Both the position numbers and the translations under genes were made by a program. The notes below the pieces were generated by a model. That model saw nothing but the letters and a program-made list of their open reading frames with translations. It did no database searches and was not told where the DNA came from. Positions 20,380 through 31,269 of a DNA stretch of 64,000 nucleotides are shown piece by piece. Location of the stretch: assembly GCA_963575745.1 (NCBI GenBank), contig CAUYUJ010000681.1:510104-574103 (forward strand). Reading direction: 5' to 3'. This stretch comes from Prorocentrum cordatum. Its lineage: Eukaryota > Sar > Dinophyceae > Prorocentrales > Prorocentraceae. Numbering within the stretch: position 1 is the stretch's first letter; each line of letters begins with the position of its first letter.

Positions 20380-23300
20380 AACATGATCGACCCACGAACC
20401 CGGAAAGGAACATAGAAATGTAAGGCATGGCAACGCTTCAAAGACACCTGATTGGGCGACGGGATCATGCAATGCTGAGTGTATCGATCTTGATGTACCG
20501 TGCCGAAGGCTGTGCTGTGCGGCACCGTGCTGAATTGCTATGCGCCACGCCGAGATTGTGCCCTATAGCGTTGTGGATCGAGTTCTCCTTTGCATCCGAG
20601 TCCTGACCGAACTGATCTGGATCTTCAGCTCGAGGGGCCTGAGCACATAGTAGCTGCCCCAAAGCTCATTGACAAGGGGGCATTCCAGGAGGACACGCCG
20701 CGTCCCAAGGGACGCGCCAAGCGACGTGCCAGGGGACGTGCCATGGGGACGCACCACGGGACGTGCCATGGGGACGCGCTACGGAACGTGCCAATGGACG
20801 TGTCACGGCACGTGCCAGGGGATGAGCCGCGCGACGTGCCAGGGGGACTCACCACGCGACGCGCCACGGGACGTGCAAGGGAACTTGCCAAATTGCAATT
20901 CTGAATGTATCGATGTACCGTGCCGAGGGCTGTGCTGTGCTGCGTCGTGCTGAATTGCGATGTGCCATGCCGCGGTTGTGCTCTATAGTAGTGTTGTGGA
21001 TCGAGTCTTCCTTTGCACCCGAGTCCTGACCGAACTGATCTGGATCTTCAGCTCGACGTACCTGAGCACATAGTAGCTGCCCCACAGCTCATTGACAGGG
21101 GGACATGCCAGGAGGACGCGCCGCGGACCGTCCCAAAGGACGCGCCAGGCGACGTGCCAGGGGACGTGCCATGGGGACGCACCACGGGACGTGCCAAGGG
21201 GACGCACCGCGGGACGTGCCAAGGCGCCGCGCGACGTGCCACGGGGACGCGCCGCGCGACGTGCCAATGGACGTGCAACGGGACGTGCCAGGGAATGCGC
21301 AGCGCGACGTGCCAGGGGGACTCGCCACGGGACGTGCCAAGTTGCAATGCTGAATGTATCGATCTTGATGTACCGTGCCGAGGGCTGTGCTGTGCTGCGC
21401 CGAGCTGAGTTGCGATGTTCCATGCCGCGGGTGTGCTCTATAGCGTGGTGGATCGAGTCCCCCTTGGCACCCGAGTCCTGACCGAACTGATCTGGATCTT
21501 CAGCTCGAGCTGCCTGAGCACATAGTAGCTGCCCCAGAGCTCATTGACAGTGGGACATGCCAGGAGGACGCGCCGCGGACCTTCCCAAGGGACGCGCCAA
21601 GCGACGTGCCAGGGGACGTGCCATGGGGACGCACGGCGGGACGTGACAAAGGGACGCGCTACGGTGCCACGGGACGTGCCAGGGGACGCGCCGCGCGACG
21701 TGCCAGGGGGACTCGCCATGGGACGCGCCACGGAATGTGCCAAGGAACGTGCGAGGTTGCAATTCTGAGTGTGTCGATGTTGATGGACCGTGCCGAGGGC
21801 TGTGCTGTGCTGCGTCGTGCTTAATTGCGATGTGTCATGCCGCGGTTGTGCTCTATAGTAGTGTTGTGGATCGAGTCCTCCGTTGCACCCGAGTCCTGAC
21901 CGAACTGATCTGGATCTTAAGCTCGAGCTGCCTGAGCACATCGTCGCTGCCCCAGAGCTAATTCACAGAGGACATGCTAGGAGGACGCGCCGCGGAACGT
22001 CCCAAGGGACGCGCCAGGCGACGTGCCAGGGGACGTGCCATGGGGACGCGCTACGGAACGTGCCAATGGACGTGCCACGGGACGTGCCAGGGGATGCGCC
22101 GCGCGACGTGCCAAGGGGACTCGCCACGGGACGCGCCACGGGACGTGCAAGGGAACGTGCCAGGTTGCAATTCTGAGTGTATCGATGTACCGTGCCGAGG
22201 GCTGTGCTGTGCTGCGCCGTGCTGAATTGCGATGTGCCATGCCGCGGTTGTGCTCTATAGTGCGGTGTATCGAGTTCTCCTTTGCACCCGAGTCCTGACC
22301 GAACTGATCTGGATCTTCAGCTCGAGGACCCTGAGCACATAGTAGCTGCCCTAAAGCTCATTGACAGGGGGGCATGCTAGAAGAACGCGCCACGGACCGT
22401 CCCAAGGGACGCGCCAAGCGACGTGCCACGGGACGTGCCATGAGGACGCACCGCGAGACGTGCCACGGAACGTGCCAATAGACGTGCCACGGGACGTGCC
22501 AGGGGACGCGCCGCGCGACGTGCCAGGGGGACTCGCCACGGGACGCGCCACGGGACGTGCCAAAGAACGTGCCAGGTTGCAATTCTGAGTGTGTCGATGT
22601 TGATGGACCGTGCCGAGGGCTGTGCTGTGCTGCGTCGTGCTGAATTGCGATGTGCCATGCCGCGGTTGTGCTCTATAGTAGTGTTGTGGATCGAGTCTTC
22701 CGTTGCATCCGAGTCCTGACCGAACTGATCTGGATCGTAAGCTCGAGCTGCCTGAGCACACCGCAGCTGCCCCAAAGCTAATTCACAGGGGGGCATGCTA
22801 GGAGGACGCGCCGCGGAACATCCCAAGGGACGCGCCAAACGACGTGCCAGGGGTTGTGCCACGGGGACACACCGCGGGACGTGCCACGGGGACGCGCTAC
22901 AGAACGTGCCAATGGACGGGACGTGCCAGGGGACGCGCCGCGCGACCTGCCAGGGGGACTCGCCACGGGGCGCGCCACGGAACGTGCCAAGGAACGTGCC
23001 AGGTTGCAATGCTGAGTGTATTGATCTTGATGTACCGCGCCGAGTGCTGGGCTGCGCTGCGCCGTGCTGAATTGCGATGTACCGCGCCGAGATTGTGCTC
23101 TATGATGTTGTGGATCGAGTCCTCCTTTGCCTCCAAGTCCAGACCGAACTGATCTGGATCTTCAGCTCGAGGAGCCTGAGCACATAGTAGCTGCCCCAGG
23201 GCTAATTCACAGGGGGACATGCCAGGAGGACGCGCCGCGGAACGTCCCAAGGGACGCGCCAGGCGACGTGCCGGGGGTTGTGCCACGGGGACACACCGCG

Positions 23301-23768
23301 GGACGTGCCATGGGGACCCGCTACGGAACGTGCCAATGGACGTGCCACGGGACGTGCCAGGGGACGCGCCGCGCGACGTGCCAGGGGGATTCGCCACGGG
23401 ACGCGCCACGGAACGAGCCAAGGAACGTGCCAGGTTGCAATGCTGAATGTATCGATCTGGATGAACCGTGTCGAGAGATATAATGTGCTGCGCCGTGCTG
23501 GATTGCGATGTGCCATGCCGCGGTTGTGCTATATAGTGTTGAGGATCGAATCCTCCTTTGCATCCGAGTCCTGACCGAACTGATCTGGATCTGAAGCTCG
23601 AGTTGCCTGAGCACATAGTAGCTGCCCCAGAGCTAATTCACAGGGGACATGCTAGGAGGACGCGCCGCGGACCGGCCCAAGGGACGCGCCAGGCGACGTG
23701 CCAGGGGACGTGCCATGGGGACGCACCGCGGGACTTGCCAAGGTGACGCGCTACGGAACGTGCTGGGG
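20380..23768 (+). repeat. A array: about 8 tandem units of roughly 400-450 bp
   Basis: The landmark GAGCACATAGTAGCTGCCCC recurs at about 20641, 21063, 21514, 21936, 22333, 22753, 23174 and 23610, so units are about 397-453 bp. Each unit has a constant part (ATCGATCTTGATGTACCGTG, ACCGAACTGATCTGGATCTT) and a variable minisatellite of GGGACGTGCCA words. Length differences come from the minisatellite. Frames of up to about 240 codons on both strands are Arg-, Pro- and Trp-rich and follow the repeat. Confidence 0.95.
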
Positions 23769-24062
23769 GTAAGCGTTTCGCTCGAGACATCCTGCCCAAA
23801 TCCTCATGCTAGACATCCGCCTGGGCGACCTGGACACGTGAAAACACGCGTTTCGCCCGAGACATCCTCAACACATCCTCATGCTAGACATCTGCCTGGG
23901 CAACCTGGACGCGTGAAACCAAGCGTCTCCCTCGAGACATCCTCAAGATCTGGGCACGTGAAAACCAATATTTCACCTGAGACATCCTCTGAATTCTGGG
24001 CCCCAGGAGAGGAACAATCTATAACACAAAACAACCGTTTCGCTCGAGACGTCCTCAACAAA
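23769..24062 (+). repeat. Short B array and exit sequence
   Basis: The A array stops at CTACGGAACGTGCTGGGGGT and B units begin at once. After about 3 units come CAAGATCTGGGCACGTG and the exit line ACCTGAGACATCCTCTGAAT. The A-B and B-exit junctions match those at 32520 and 32990. Confidence 0.9.
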
Positions 24063-24077
24063 TTCTGACTTATACGG

Positions 24078-24205
24078 CACCCGCGCTCCCAGGGCCACGG
24101 TCCCTTGTGAATTACATGGCGCCCGCGCTCCCAGGGCCACGATCCCTAGTAAATTACGCGGCGCCCGCGTTCCCAAGGCCGCAATCCATCAGAATTTACG
24201 CGGGA
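24078..24205 (+). repeat. 42-bp tandem repeat, three units
   Basis: CCCGCGCTCCCAGGGCCACG followed by a line ending AATTAC repeats at 24080, 24122 and 24165. Confidence 0.85.
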
Positions 24206-24870
24206 TCTGCGGAGCTTCCCATGGGGCCACGAAGCGCTGTCCTGAGTGGCGTTGACGCATGCGGGCCCTGCCAAAGGAACCTTCTGTGGAGCTCCCTATG
24301 GGGCCACGAAGCGCTGTACTGGGTGGCCTTGACGCATGCGGGCCCTGCCACTGGAGCCTTCGCTGGTGCTCCCTATGGGGCCACGAAGCGCTATCCTGGG
24401 CGGCGTTGACGCACGCGGGCCCTGCCACTGGGGCCTTCGGTGGAGCTCCCTATGGGGCCACGAAACGCTGTCCTGGGTGGCGTTGACGCATGCGGACCCT
24501 GCCACTGGAGCCTTCGGTGGAGCTCCCTATGGGGCCACGAAACGCTGTCCTGGGTGGCGTTGACGCATGCGCACCCTGCCACTTGAGCCTTCGGTGGAGC
24601 TCTCTATGAGGCCACGAAGCGCTGTCCTGGGTGGCGTTGACGCATGTGGACCCTGCCACTGGAGCCTTCGGTGGAGCTCTCTATGAGGCCACGAAGCGCG
24701 GTACTGGGTGGCGTTGACGCATGTGGACCCTGCCACTGGAGCCTCCAGTGGACCCCTTTCTGGGGCCACGAAGCGCTGTCTTGGGTGGCGTTGACGCATG
24801 CGGCCTGTGCCACTGAAGCCTTCGGTGGAGCTCCCCATGGGGCCACGAAACGCTGCCCTGGGTGGGTGAA
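24206..24870 (+). repeat. E array: 77-bp tandem repeat, about 8.5 units
   Basis: Unit: GTTGACGCATGCGGGCCCTG, CCACTGGAGCCTTCGGTGG, AGCTCCCTATGGGGCCACGA, AGCGCTGTCCTGGGTGGC. The period is 77 bp. The same family is present inverted at 44925-46165 with a 90-bp period. Confidence 0.95.
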
Positions 24871-25020
24871 ACGCAAGGAAGTGACAAGGCGGATGGAAGG
24901 AGGGAGGAGGGGGGGGAGGAGGAGGGGGAGGAGGGAGGAGAGGAGAGGAGAGGAGGAGGGACGCGGGGCGCTGTCTCTTCAAAACGAGGACCCAACAAAG
25001 GATGGTTGGGGGAAAGACAG
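24871..25020 (+). repeat. Array cap, copy 1: purine tract plus conserved core
   Basis: The E array ends in a GGA/GGGA tract (24885-24960), then GGGGCGCTGTCTCTTC, AAAACGAGGACCCAAC and GGTTGGGGG. CCCAAC and GTTGGG can pair as a hairpin. Three other array ends in the window carry the same core. Confidence 0.8.
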
Positions 25021-25289
25021 CTGTTGGGGCCGCGAAGTGAAGCAACCATTCAGAGATGCTGCGTGTTCAAAGTGGCTTCCAGGCGCAATATTTACAGCAG
25101 GAGTTCCAGCCGCACGTGCGCTCTCACCACCCAGGCCCCGAAAGAGTACCGTCGGGGCGTTGACCTAAGGAAACCTAAATAAGGAACGAGGCCCCTTTTT
25201 TTCCATAAGTTAAACTTCGATTTCCGAAAAGCATTCTTTCTTCAGGGCCCCGAGAGAGCAAGTCTACGCTGACCCGGGCACCCATCGAG
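25021..25289. other. Sequence without a recognised gene
   Basis: No repeat or domain recognised. TTTCTTTCTTCAG at about 25226-25238 could be a splice acceptor for the frame that follows, but this is speculative. Confidence 0.3.
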
Positions 25290-25553
25290 ATGGCAGGGGT
25301 GGCACCACAGTCTTGGCGGCTGACGCGCGCAGGAGGCCAGCGGCCCGACCACGAGCTCTCCAGACGATCTTCAGAGGCAAGGCAAGGGCACAGAAGGAAA
25401 CGGAGCGGCAGGGTCAGGAGTACAGGCGTCAGCGGGAGGAGACGGCCGAGGAGGGGGAGGAGGAGGAGGAGGAGGAGGAGGAGGAGGAGGAGGAGGAGGA
25501 GGAGGAGGAGGCCGGAGGGGAGAGGCCGGCAGTGGAGGAGGGGGCCAGATGAA
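25290..25553 (+). CDS. Possible coding exon with a Glu-rich tract
   Basis: A frame from 25313 reads through QTIFRGKARAQKETERQGQE into a run of glutamates encoded by (GGA)n and ends AVEEGAR. The part before the tract has a mixed, protein-like make-up; the tract itself is a microsatellite. No domain is recognised. It may be the end of a larger gene or a chance frame. Confidence 0.25.
25455..25510. repeat. (GGA)n microsatellite
   Basis: Uninterrupted GGA triplets on the plus strand. Confidence 0.95.
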
Positions 25554-25559
25554 CCACCA

Positions 25560-25910
25560 GACCCAGCCCACCGACCTCGCGGCTGCGACAGGCCGTCTCC
25601 AGAGGCTCACGCTGCGGACGGCAGCTTATGCACCTCAGCACAGGCTTCTGGTTGGCACCAGCGAAGGCGAAGCCGTTTACTCATAGCCTCGCTGCGGGGA
25701 GAGCCTACGGAGAGCGCGTACGATGACTGGGCAAAGGGCACAACCTGGGACATCCGCACGCACAGGTAGTATGGGAGCTGATCGAGAGCATGGTCGACTA
25801 CGTCGAGGACTTGACGATGGAGGAAGCCCCAGAGGAGAACTTGGACTGGGCAAGGGCAGTGCTGCAAGGCTGGATGGAAATCCGCCGACCCTGTCGGCGT
25901 GTGTGAGGGG
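25560..25910 (+). pseudogene. Possible decayed coding stretch before the 151-bp array
   Basis: One plus frame reads CGRQLMHLSTGFWLAPAKAK, has one TGA at about 25730, then goes on as VVWELIESMVDYVEDLTM and EENLDWARAVLQGWMEIRRP before a stop. Acidic, Trp-containing helical-looking sequence is unusual for random frames in GC-rich DNA. No family is recognised. Confidence 0.35.
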
Positions 25911-25974
25911 CTTTTCCGTTCGAGCCGTCATCTCCGTCATTTTTTGTACTCGTCGTCTCTGTCCTTCCCTTTCC

Positions 25975-27310
25975 CTGGGAGACCTCTTCCCCTGGGCTCC
26001 AGCCAAGCCGACCTTGAGCAACCTCGTAATTGAGTCGAAGGGAAGCCCCTTCCCTTTGATCCCTCCCCCGCCGGGAGGGGGGGGGGGTAGCGACCCCCCC
26101 CCCGGGTCAGATACGACGCCCCCCCCTGGGACTCCTCTTCTTCCCCTGGGCTCCAGCCAAGCCGACCTTGAGCAACCTCGTAATTGAGTCGAAGGGAAGC
26201 CCCTTCCCTTTGATCCCTCCCCCGCCGGGAGGGGGGGGGGGGGTCGACCCCCCCCCCGGGTCAGATACGACGCCCCCCCCTGGGACTCCTCTTCCCCTGG
26301 GCTCCAGCCAAGCCGACCTTGAGCAACCTCGTAATTGAGTCGAAGGGAAGCCCCTTCCCTTTGATCCCTCCCCCGCCGGGAGGGGGGGGGGGGTGTCGAC
26401 CCCCCCCCCGGGTCAGATACGACGCCCCCCCCTGGGACGCCCCCCCCTGGGACTCCTCTTCCCCTGGGCTCCAGCCAAGCCGACCTTGAGCAACCCCTGG
26501 GCTCCAGCCAAGCCGACCTTGAGCAACCTCGTAATTGAGTCGAAGGGAAGCCCCTTCCCTTTGATCCCTCCCCCGCCGGGAGGGGGGGGGGGGTGTCGAC
26601 CCCCCCCCCGGGTCAGATACGACGCCCCCCCCTGGGACTCCTCTTCCCCTGGGCTCCAGCCAAGCCGACCTTGAGCAACCTCGTAATTGAGTCGAAGGGA
26701 AGCCCCTTCCCTTTGATCCCTCCCCCGCCGGGAGGGGGGGGGGGTGTCGACCCCCCCCCCGGGTCAGATACGACGCCCCCCCCTGGGACTCCTCTTCCCC
26801 TGGGCTCCAGCCAAGCCGACCTTGAGCAACCTCGTAATTGAGTCGAAGGGAAGCCCCTTCCCTTTGATCCCTCCCCCGCCGGGAGGGGGGGGGGGTGTCG
26901 ACCCCCCCCCCGGGTCAGATACGACGCCCCCCCCTGGGACTCCTCTTCCCCTGGGCTCCAGCCAAGCCGACCTTGAGCAACCTCGTAATTGAGTCGAAGG
27001 GAAGCCCCTTCCCTTTGAAATCCGGGAATGGGCTCCCCCCCTCCCCCCCGGGAGGGGGGGGGGGGTGTCGACCCCCCCCCCGGGTCAGATACGACGCCCC
27101 CCCCTGGGACTCCTCTTCCCCTGGGCTCCAGCCAAGCCGACCTTGAGCAACCTCGTAATTGAGTCGAAGGGAAGCCCCTTCCCTTTGATCCCTCCCCCGC
27201 CGGGAGGGGGGGGGGGTAGCGACCCCCCCCCCGGGTCAGATACGACGCCCCCCCCTGGGACTCCTCTTCCCCTGGGCTCCAGCCAAGCCGACCTTGAGCA
27301 ACCTCGTAAT
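25975..27310 (+). repeat. I array: 151-bp tandem repeat, about 8 units
   Basis: ACCTCGTAATTGAGTCGAAG starts at 26021, 26175, 26326, 26526, 26678, 26829, 26980 and 27150, and a broken copy at 27301. Most spacings are 151 bp. Each unit holds GAGGGGGGGGGG next to CCCCCCCCCGGG runs. The 200-bp unit has an inner duplication, and the 170-bp unit an insert with TCCGGGAATGGGCTCC. Frames of about 82 codons are repeat products. Confidence 0.95.
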
Positions 27311-28649
27311 CTCTTGCTGCGCATTGCGAACAGGGTCGGCGGCACCGGCCGTCAGGCCTTCGCAATACCGGACATAAAGCACGGCCTGAAGATTGTCACG
27401 GAGAGCATCTTCATTTGAAATGTCGCGGAGACGTACAAGAAGAACAAGACGGAGGGGGCCATGGCGGACGGCGTACCAGAAGACGAGGGGAAGATCACCA
27501 TCGCAATCAGCATGCACCCGCAGCTTCGTCGACGGGCCCACGGACGGAGCTCGAGAGGACGGTGGAGCGCCAGCTCCAGAGCGCGACGCGGAGGCGAGCC
27601 TAGGCCTCCTGAGCGCGGGTCCCCAGCACGAGGCTCGCCACAGGAGTTCGGAGGCCAGTTCCTGGAGCCCTCCCCCCACAGCACCCTTCTCCGAAGCAGC
27701 TCCAGACATCGGTGTGGAGAGCCGTGAAAAAGCCAAGGCCGAGACCACTGGCCAGGACCCAGAGCTGTTCGGAAGACTCCGAACGATGGCGGAAGCTGGT
27801 AGCCGAGGCCCCTCGAGGCGACTCCACGAGCTAGCCAAAGCCTTCAGGGAGCAGAGAAGACAGCAGCTAGAACTTGAGTGTGCTGGCCAAGGCGATCCTG
27901 CCAGCAAACAGCCATAGTATTGAACGGCTACTGCAACGCAACAACGACAACGACCTGCTCTCTTTCTCACCCCTCCTGCCACACTACAAGACACGAGTAG
28001 GTGGTTACACATGTGGTGGCGATGCAAGCACGCGCGAGCACAGCACACGGATTTTAGTGACTACCAGGCCTATCCCGTCGACAGGTACGCGACCACACAC
28101 AGTGCGTCTGGTGCTTTGTGCCGAGCAATGGACACGTACGTACCTACGCACCGGCTCTTCGGGAATTCAAGGGCGTACCGAGGGTCGGACGATGCTGACG
28201 CACATCCCGGCGCCCCTACCCTTTCAACCTCCGCAGCCAAAGGCTCCGACGCCTTTCCGACGCCAGCACCGGCACTACAGACTGTATGATGGTGGGGGAC
28301 GACTGGGTCCAGCTCTGGACCAAATGTACATAGAAAGGGAGGGCTGAGAAGCATGTGATGTGACGTTCTCGGCGTGTCATAACATGAGATTGTCTTAATG
28401 TTCTCTCGAGCCTCCTGAAGTCCCTTGGGAGGCCCCGTCCAGGGCCCTCGAGAGGCCCTATATGGGGTCCCCTCCAAAGCCCATTGCACGACTTCGAGGC
28501 AGGCATGCGAGCATTGCTACTACGCAGTATCCTCTCGGCTCACGACTAAGCTGTCTCTTGGGACTGGTCCCAGAAATCTACATACATACAGGTGAACTTC
28601 GGGAATTGCGACGAGGATATTATCCTTGTCGACCTTGATGGAGAGGAAA
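27311..28649. other. Sequence with unassigned open frames
   Basis: A plus frame at 27393-27917 ends RLHELAKAFREQRRQQLELE, a helical-looking stretch; a minus frame covers 28048-27310. Neither has a recognised domain, and I cannot choose between them. Around 28380-28500 are GGAGGCCCCGTCCAGGGCCC-type degenerate words. Confidence 0.35.
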
Positions 28650-28745
28650 GTCGAACGGAAATCAGCCAGCCCTCTTCAAAACTGGCCCTGGGGACAGATG
28701 ATCATCCTATAAGAGAACCCTGGACCTAAGCCCTCTCCGGGAAAA
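28650..28745 (+). repeat. X block, isolated copy
   Basis: CAGCCAGCCCTCTTC, then ATAAGAGAACCCTGGACC and CCCTCTCCGGGAAAAAA match the X block of 33170-33290, here without a B array in front. Confidence 0.65.
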
Positions 28746-28999
28746 AACACAAAGCAATTCAAACACACACACACACCAGCGCAACGGATAAACCTGAGAT
28801 AATGATTCCTTCATCAACTTGGGCTGAGCCTCTTCTAAATTCCAAAGCGTCGTCACTATTACATGTACCTCACCTTCAGCTTGCCATCCGCTTGCCTCTG
28901 GCAGAAAGAATAACCCTAATTGGGATCGCGCCGGACTTTGATTTTCTTCCGCGGCGACCAGGTGTGATCTGCAGAGCGGCGGCTATCTGCTCCGAGGTC
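28746..28999. other. Short (AC)n and sequence without a recognised gene
   Basis: An (AC)n run lies at about 28764-28776. The rest lies just 3' of the minus-strand gene below and may be its 3' untranslated part. Confidence 0.35.
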
Positions 29000-30500
29000 T
29001 CATCGCTGGGGGCGCTTGCCCAGCGCGTCGGTGCCATAGAAGCTATCCTCGTCCCAGTCTTCTCCCTGACTCTCCTTGAATGCCCTGGTGACGAACGCGA
29101 ACGGGTTCATGATGCGGCCTGGCCGCTTCGGGGCCACAACGGCGATCTCCTTTCCGGCCCACTCGCCAGCGACGCCCGTGGTGAATACCCAGCCAGGCTG
29201 CCTCGCGAGCTTCAGATATGTCTGCTGGACACGCCCGCCGACCTCGTAGAACATCTCGTGTTGGAGGCGGCCGCGGGGTCTGAGCTGGTTGGGACCCCAG
29301 AACATTTGCCAGAGGGAGGACGAGCCCGAATCAGGACAACGTCGGTCCCCAGACCCCTCCCTGGGTCCACCTGGTGCTAGTTTTCACAACAGATCTGTGT
29401 TTGACGGTCCAGGGGCCCGAAGACGCCCCCCGGAGGCCGAAGCAGGCAAACAGACTTCCTGCACCCAGCGCCTCCAACCTGCCAGCCCTTCCTGCCGGTC
29501 AGAATCCGTGCTAGGCCACCTCAGACCCCCAGCCGGCTCCAAATCTCGTCCACCACCTCGAACACCTGCTTCTCCTCGATGGCGGTGGTCCACTCCCCGC
29601 TCCTGATCTTCGCCATCTCCCTCGGATCCTTGGTGCTCGCGAGCCGGGCGCTCGCCAGGGCCCCGTGTAAAAAGGGGCTTTGACAAACCAAGACATTGGC
29701 ACTCCTCCTCCTCCTCCTCCTCCTCCTCCTCCTCCTCCTCCTCCTCCTCCTCCTCCTCCTCCTCCTCCTCTCTGCCCATCGGATCCATAGATTATAAGAA
29801 AAATCATGGAGGCCTCGCGCGGCACGCAATTGTTGCATGATCTTTGGCCACAGTGTGTCGAAACAATGCTTCGTATAAAAAAGAAGAAGAGAGCAGACAC
29901 AATGCTTCAGCAACCGTCGTCGACACTCAGATGCCGCCACGTGCCGACTGCCAGGCTTTTTGTACATCTTGACACGGCTGGGGAGGCACGGCACAATCGA
30001 GGAGGAGGATCCACAAGAAGAGGGGGAAAAGACAAAAGCGTGGTGTGGGCATCCCCGATGGGTCTGCCAGCCGTTCCCATACATACACCAGGGACGCAAC
30101 GGAGGAGGAGACGCAATGGAAGAGGACCCTGGGTCGAAACATGTTCCATTCTTCGTTCCCAAACGCCTAATCTCTTGATGTGTTCCATACGCGGCCCCCG
30201 GAAATCCCGACCCCTTCCCCAGGGCCGGCTTTTCTCATCCAAATCCTTTGATGACAGTCCCGGAATTCGGCAAGGGGCCCCTGGAGGCCGAAATCGGCCA
30301 AAAACCGTCCGTCTCGACTTTCTTCACGACGCGAGCACGTCTGGGCTTCATACACGTGGAATGTTCAAAGTCCTGGCTGGCAACGCCCTGGTTCACGAGG
30401 CCCTGAGCTTGTCCAGTCGGGGCCTATCCGCACGCCTATCTTGGTCAGCGCCCTGTAGCTCTTGGTGGGCACCTCGCCCGGCTCGTACGCCGCTGCCCGC
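29000..30500 (-). CDS. Probable multi-exon gene with SH3-like (GWVF) segments, partial
   Basis: Three protein-like pieces lie in order on the minus strand. Exon 1 (about 30500-30401) has AAAYEPGEVPTKSYRALTK and IGVRIGPDWTS. Exon 2 (about 29650-29524) has STKDPREMAKIRSGEWTTAI and EEKQVFEVVDEIWSRLG. Exon 3 (about 29345-29000) has HEMFYEVGGRVQQTYLKLAR, QPGWVFTTGVAGEWAGKEIA and an acidic end before the stop. The pattern 'E-x-F-x-V ... YLKLA-x(4)-GWVF' resembles SH3b-like repeats common in dinoflagellate proteins; that link is from memory of the pattern, not a search. Splice borders are not fixed. Exon 1 follows a GC-rich frame and may begin further upstream. The function is unknown. Confidence 0.5.
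29701..29770. repeat. (TCC)n microsatellite
   Basis: About 23 TCC triplets on the plus strand, between the putative exons 1 and 2 of the minus-strand gene. Confidence 0.95.
30161..30240 (+). repeat. 80-bp direct repeat, copy 1
   Basis: Contains TGTTCCATACGCGGCCCCCG and GAAATCCCGACCCCTTCCCC. It matches 30531-30610 at a constant offset of 370 bp. Confidence 0.85.
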
Positions 30501-30530
30501 CCGACGCCCCCGCCGCGAGGCCGCGGACCC

Positions 30531-30610
30531 AGACGCCCAATGTCTGGATACGTTCAATGCGCGGTCCCCGGAAATCCCGACCCTCTCCTCAGGGCCAACT
30601 TTTCATCATG
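30531..30610 (+). repeat. 80-bp direct repeat, copy 2
   Basis: Contains CGTTCAATGCGCGGTCCCCG and GAAATCCCGACCCTCTCCTC. The two copies flank the putative first SH3-like exon. Confidence 0.85.
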
Positions 30611-30619
30611 AGTCGCTTG

Positions 30620-30944
30620 TTCGATGCGGCCGCTGGACCCCTTCTTGTTACTGATACGATTGTTCCTTCTCCCTGTTTTCTTTAGGTGGGGGGGCTGCAT
30701 CATTAGCGCCATCGAATGCTATCCGAACTCTTTTGTGCGATTCTTCTCCTCCTCCCCTTCCTCCACCACCTCCTCCTCCTCCTCCTCCTCCTGTTGGGGA
30801 TTCACGTAATGATTCCTGTGGTGGTGGGTTAGACGTCCTCCCCCAGGGAGGGGGGGGAACTAACAAAACAACGGTGGCGGGCGGGAGGGGGTCAGTGCTT
30901 GTTCTCTGTTCTCCCTTCCCCCGCCAAGTATCCGAATTAAGGGT
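30620..30944. repeat. Pyrimidine-rich stretch with (TCC)n
   Basis: TCC triplets at about 30746-30791. Beyond them CCTCCCCCAGGGAGGGGGGG forms a short inverted repeat. No gene. Confidence 0.7.
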
Positions 30945-31265
30945 TCCTTGATGACGGAATCCTCAAGCAGAGACCCCTGCTCAAGGCATCCTTACTGAAA
31001 GAACCATTACTGGAGGAAGTAACCGTAGGGAATCCTCAATACCGAGTTCACGACTGAGGGGCTCCTCACTAAAGGTATCCCCGCTAGGGATTTCACACCT
31101 CGGGCTCTTACTCAGCCTCCTCGCTACAGGAATCCGCACTAAGGAATAGTTGATAGAAGGCGTCCTTACTGATCAATGCTGGCCGAACGCGTGCCCACGA
31201 AAGGTTTCCCACTAAACGGGTCCATACTCGGGCTCCCTTGGTACAGGCGTCCTTACGAATGAAAA
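30945..31265 (+). repeat. J array: degenerate 25-30-bp repeat
   Basis: Words such as AAGGCATCCTTACTGAA, GGGGCTCCTCACTAAAGG and GGCGTCCTTACTGA recur with a loose period. The same type fills much of 33290-34300. Confidence 0.65.
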
Positions 31266-31269
31266 TGTA

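Noticed and set aside
20560-23620. Arg-rich and Trp/Pro-rich frames of 80-240 codons on both strands
   Set aside because: They follow the GGGACGTGCC minisatellite in all frames and both strands, which points to absence of stop words and not to selection.
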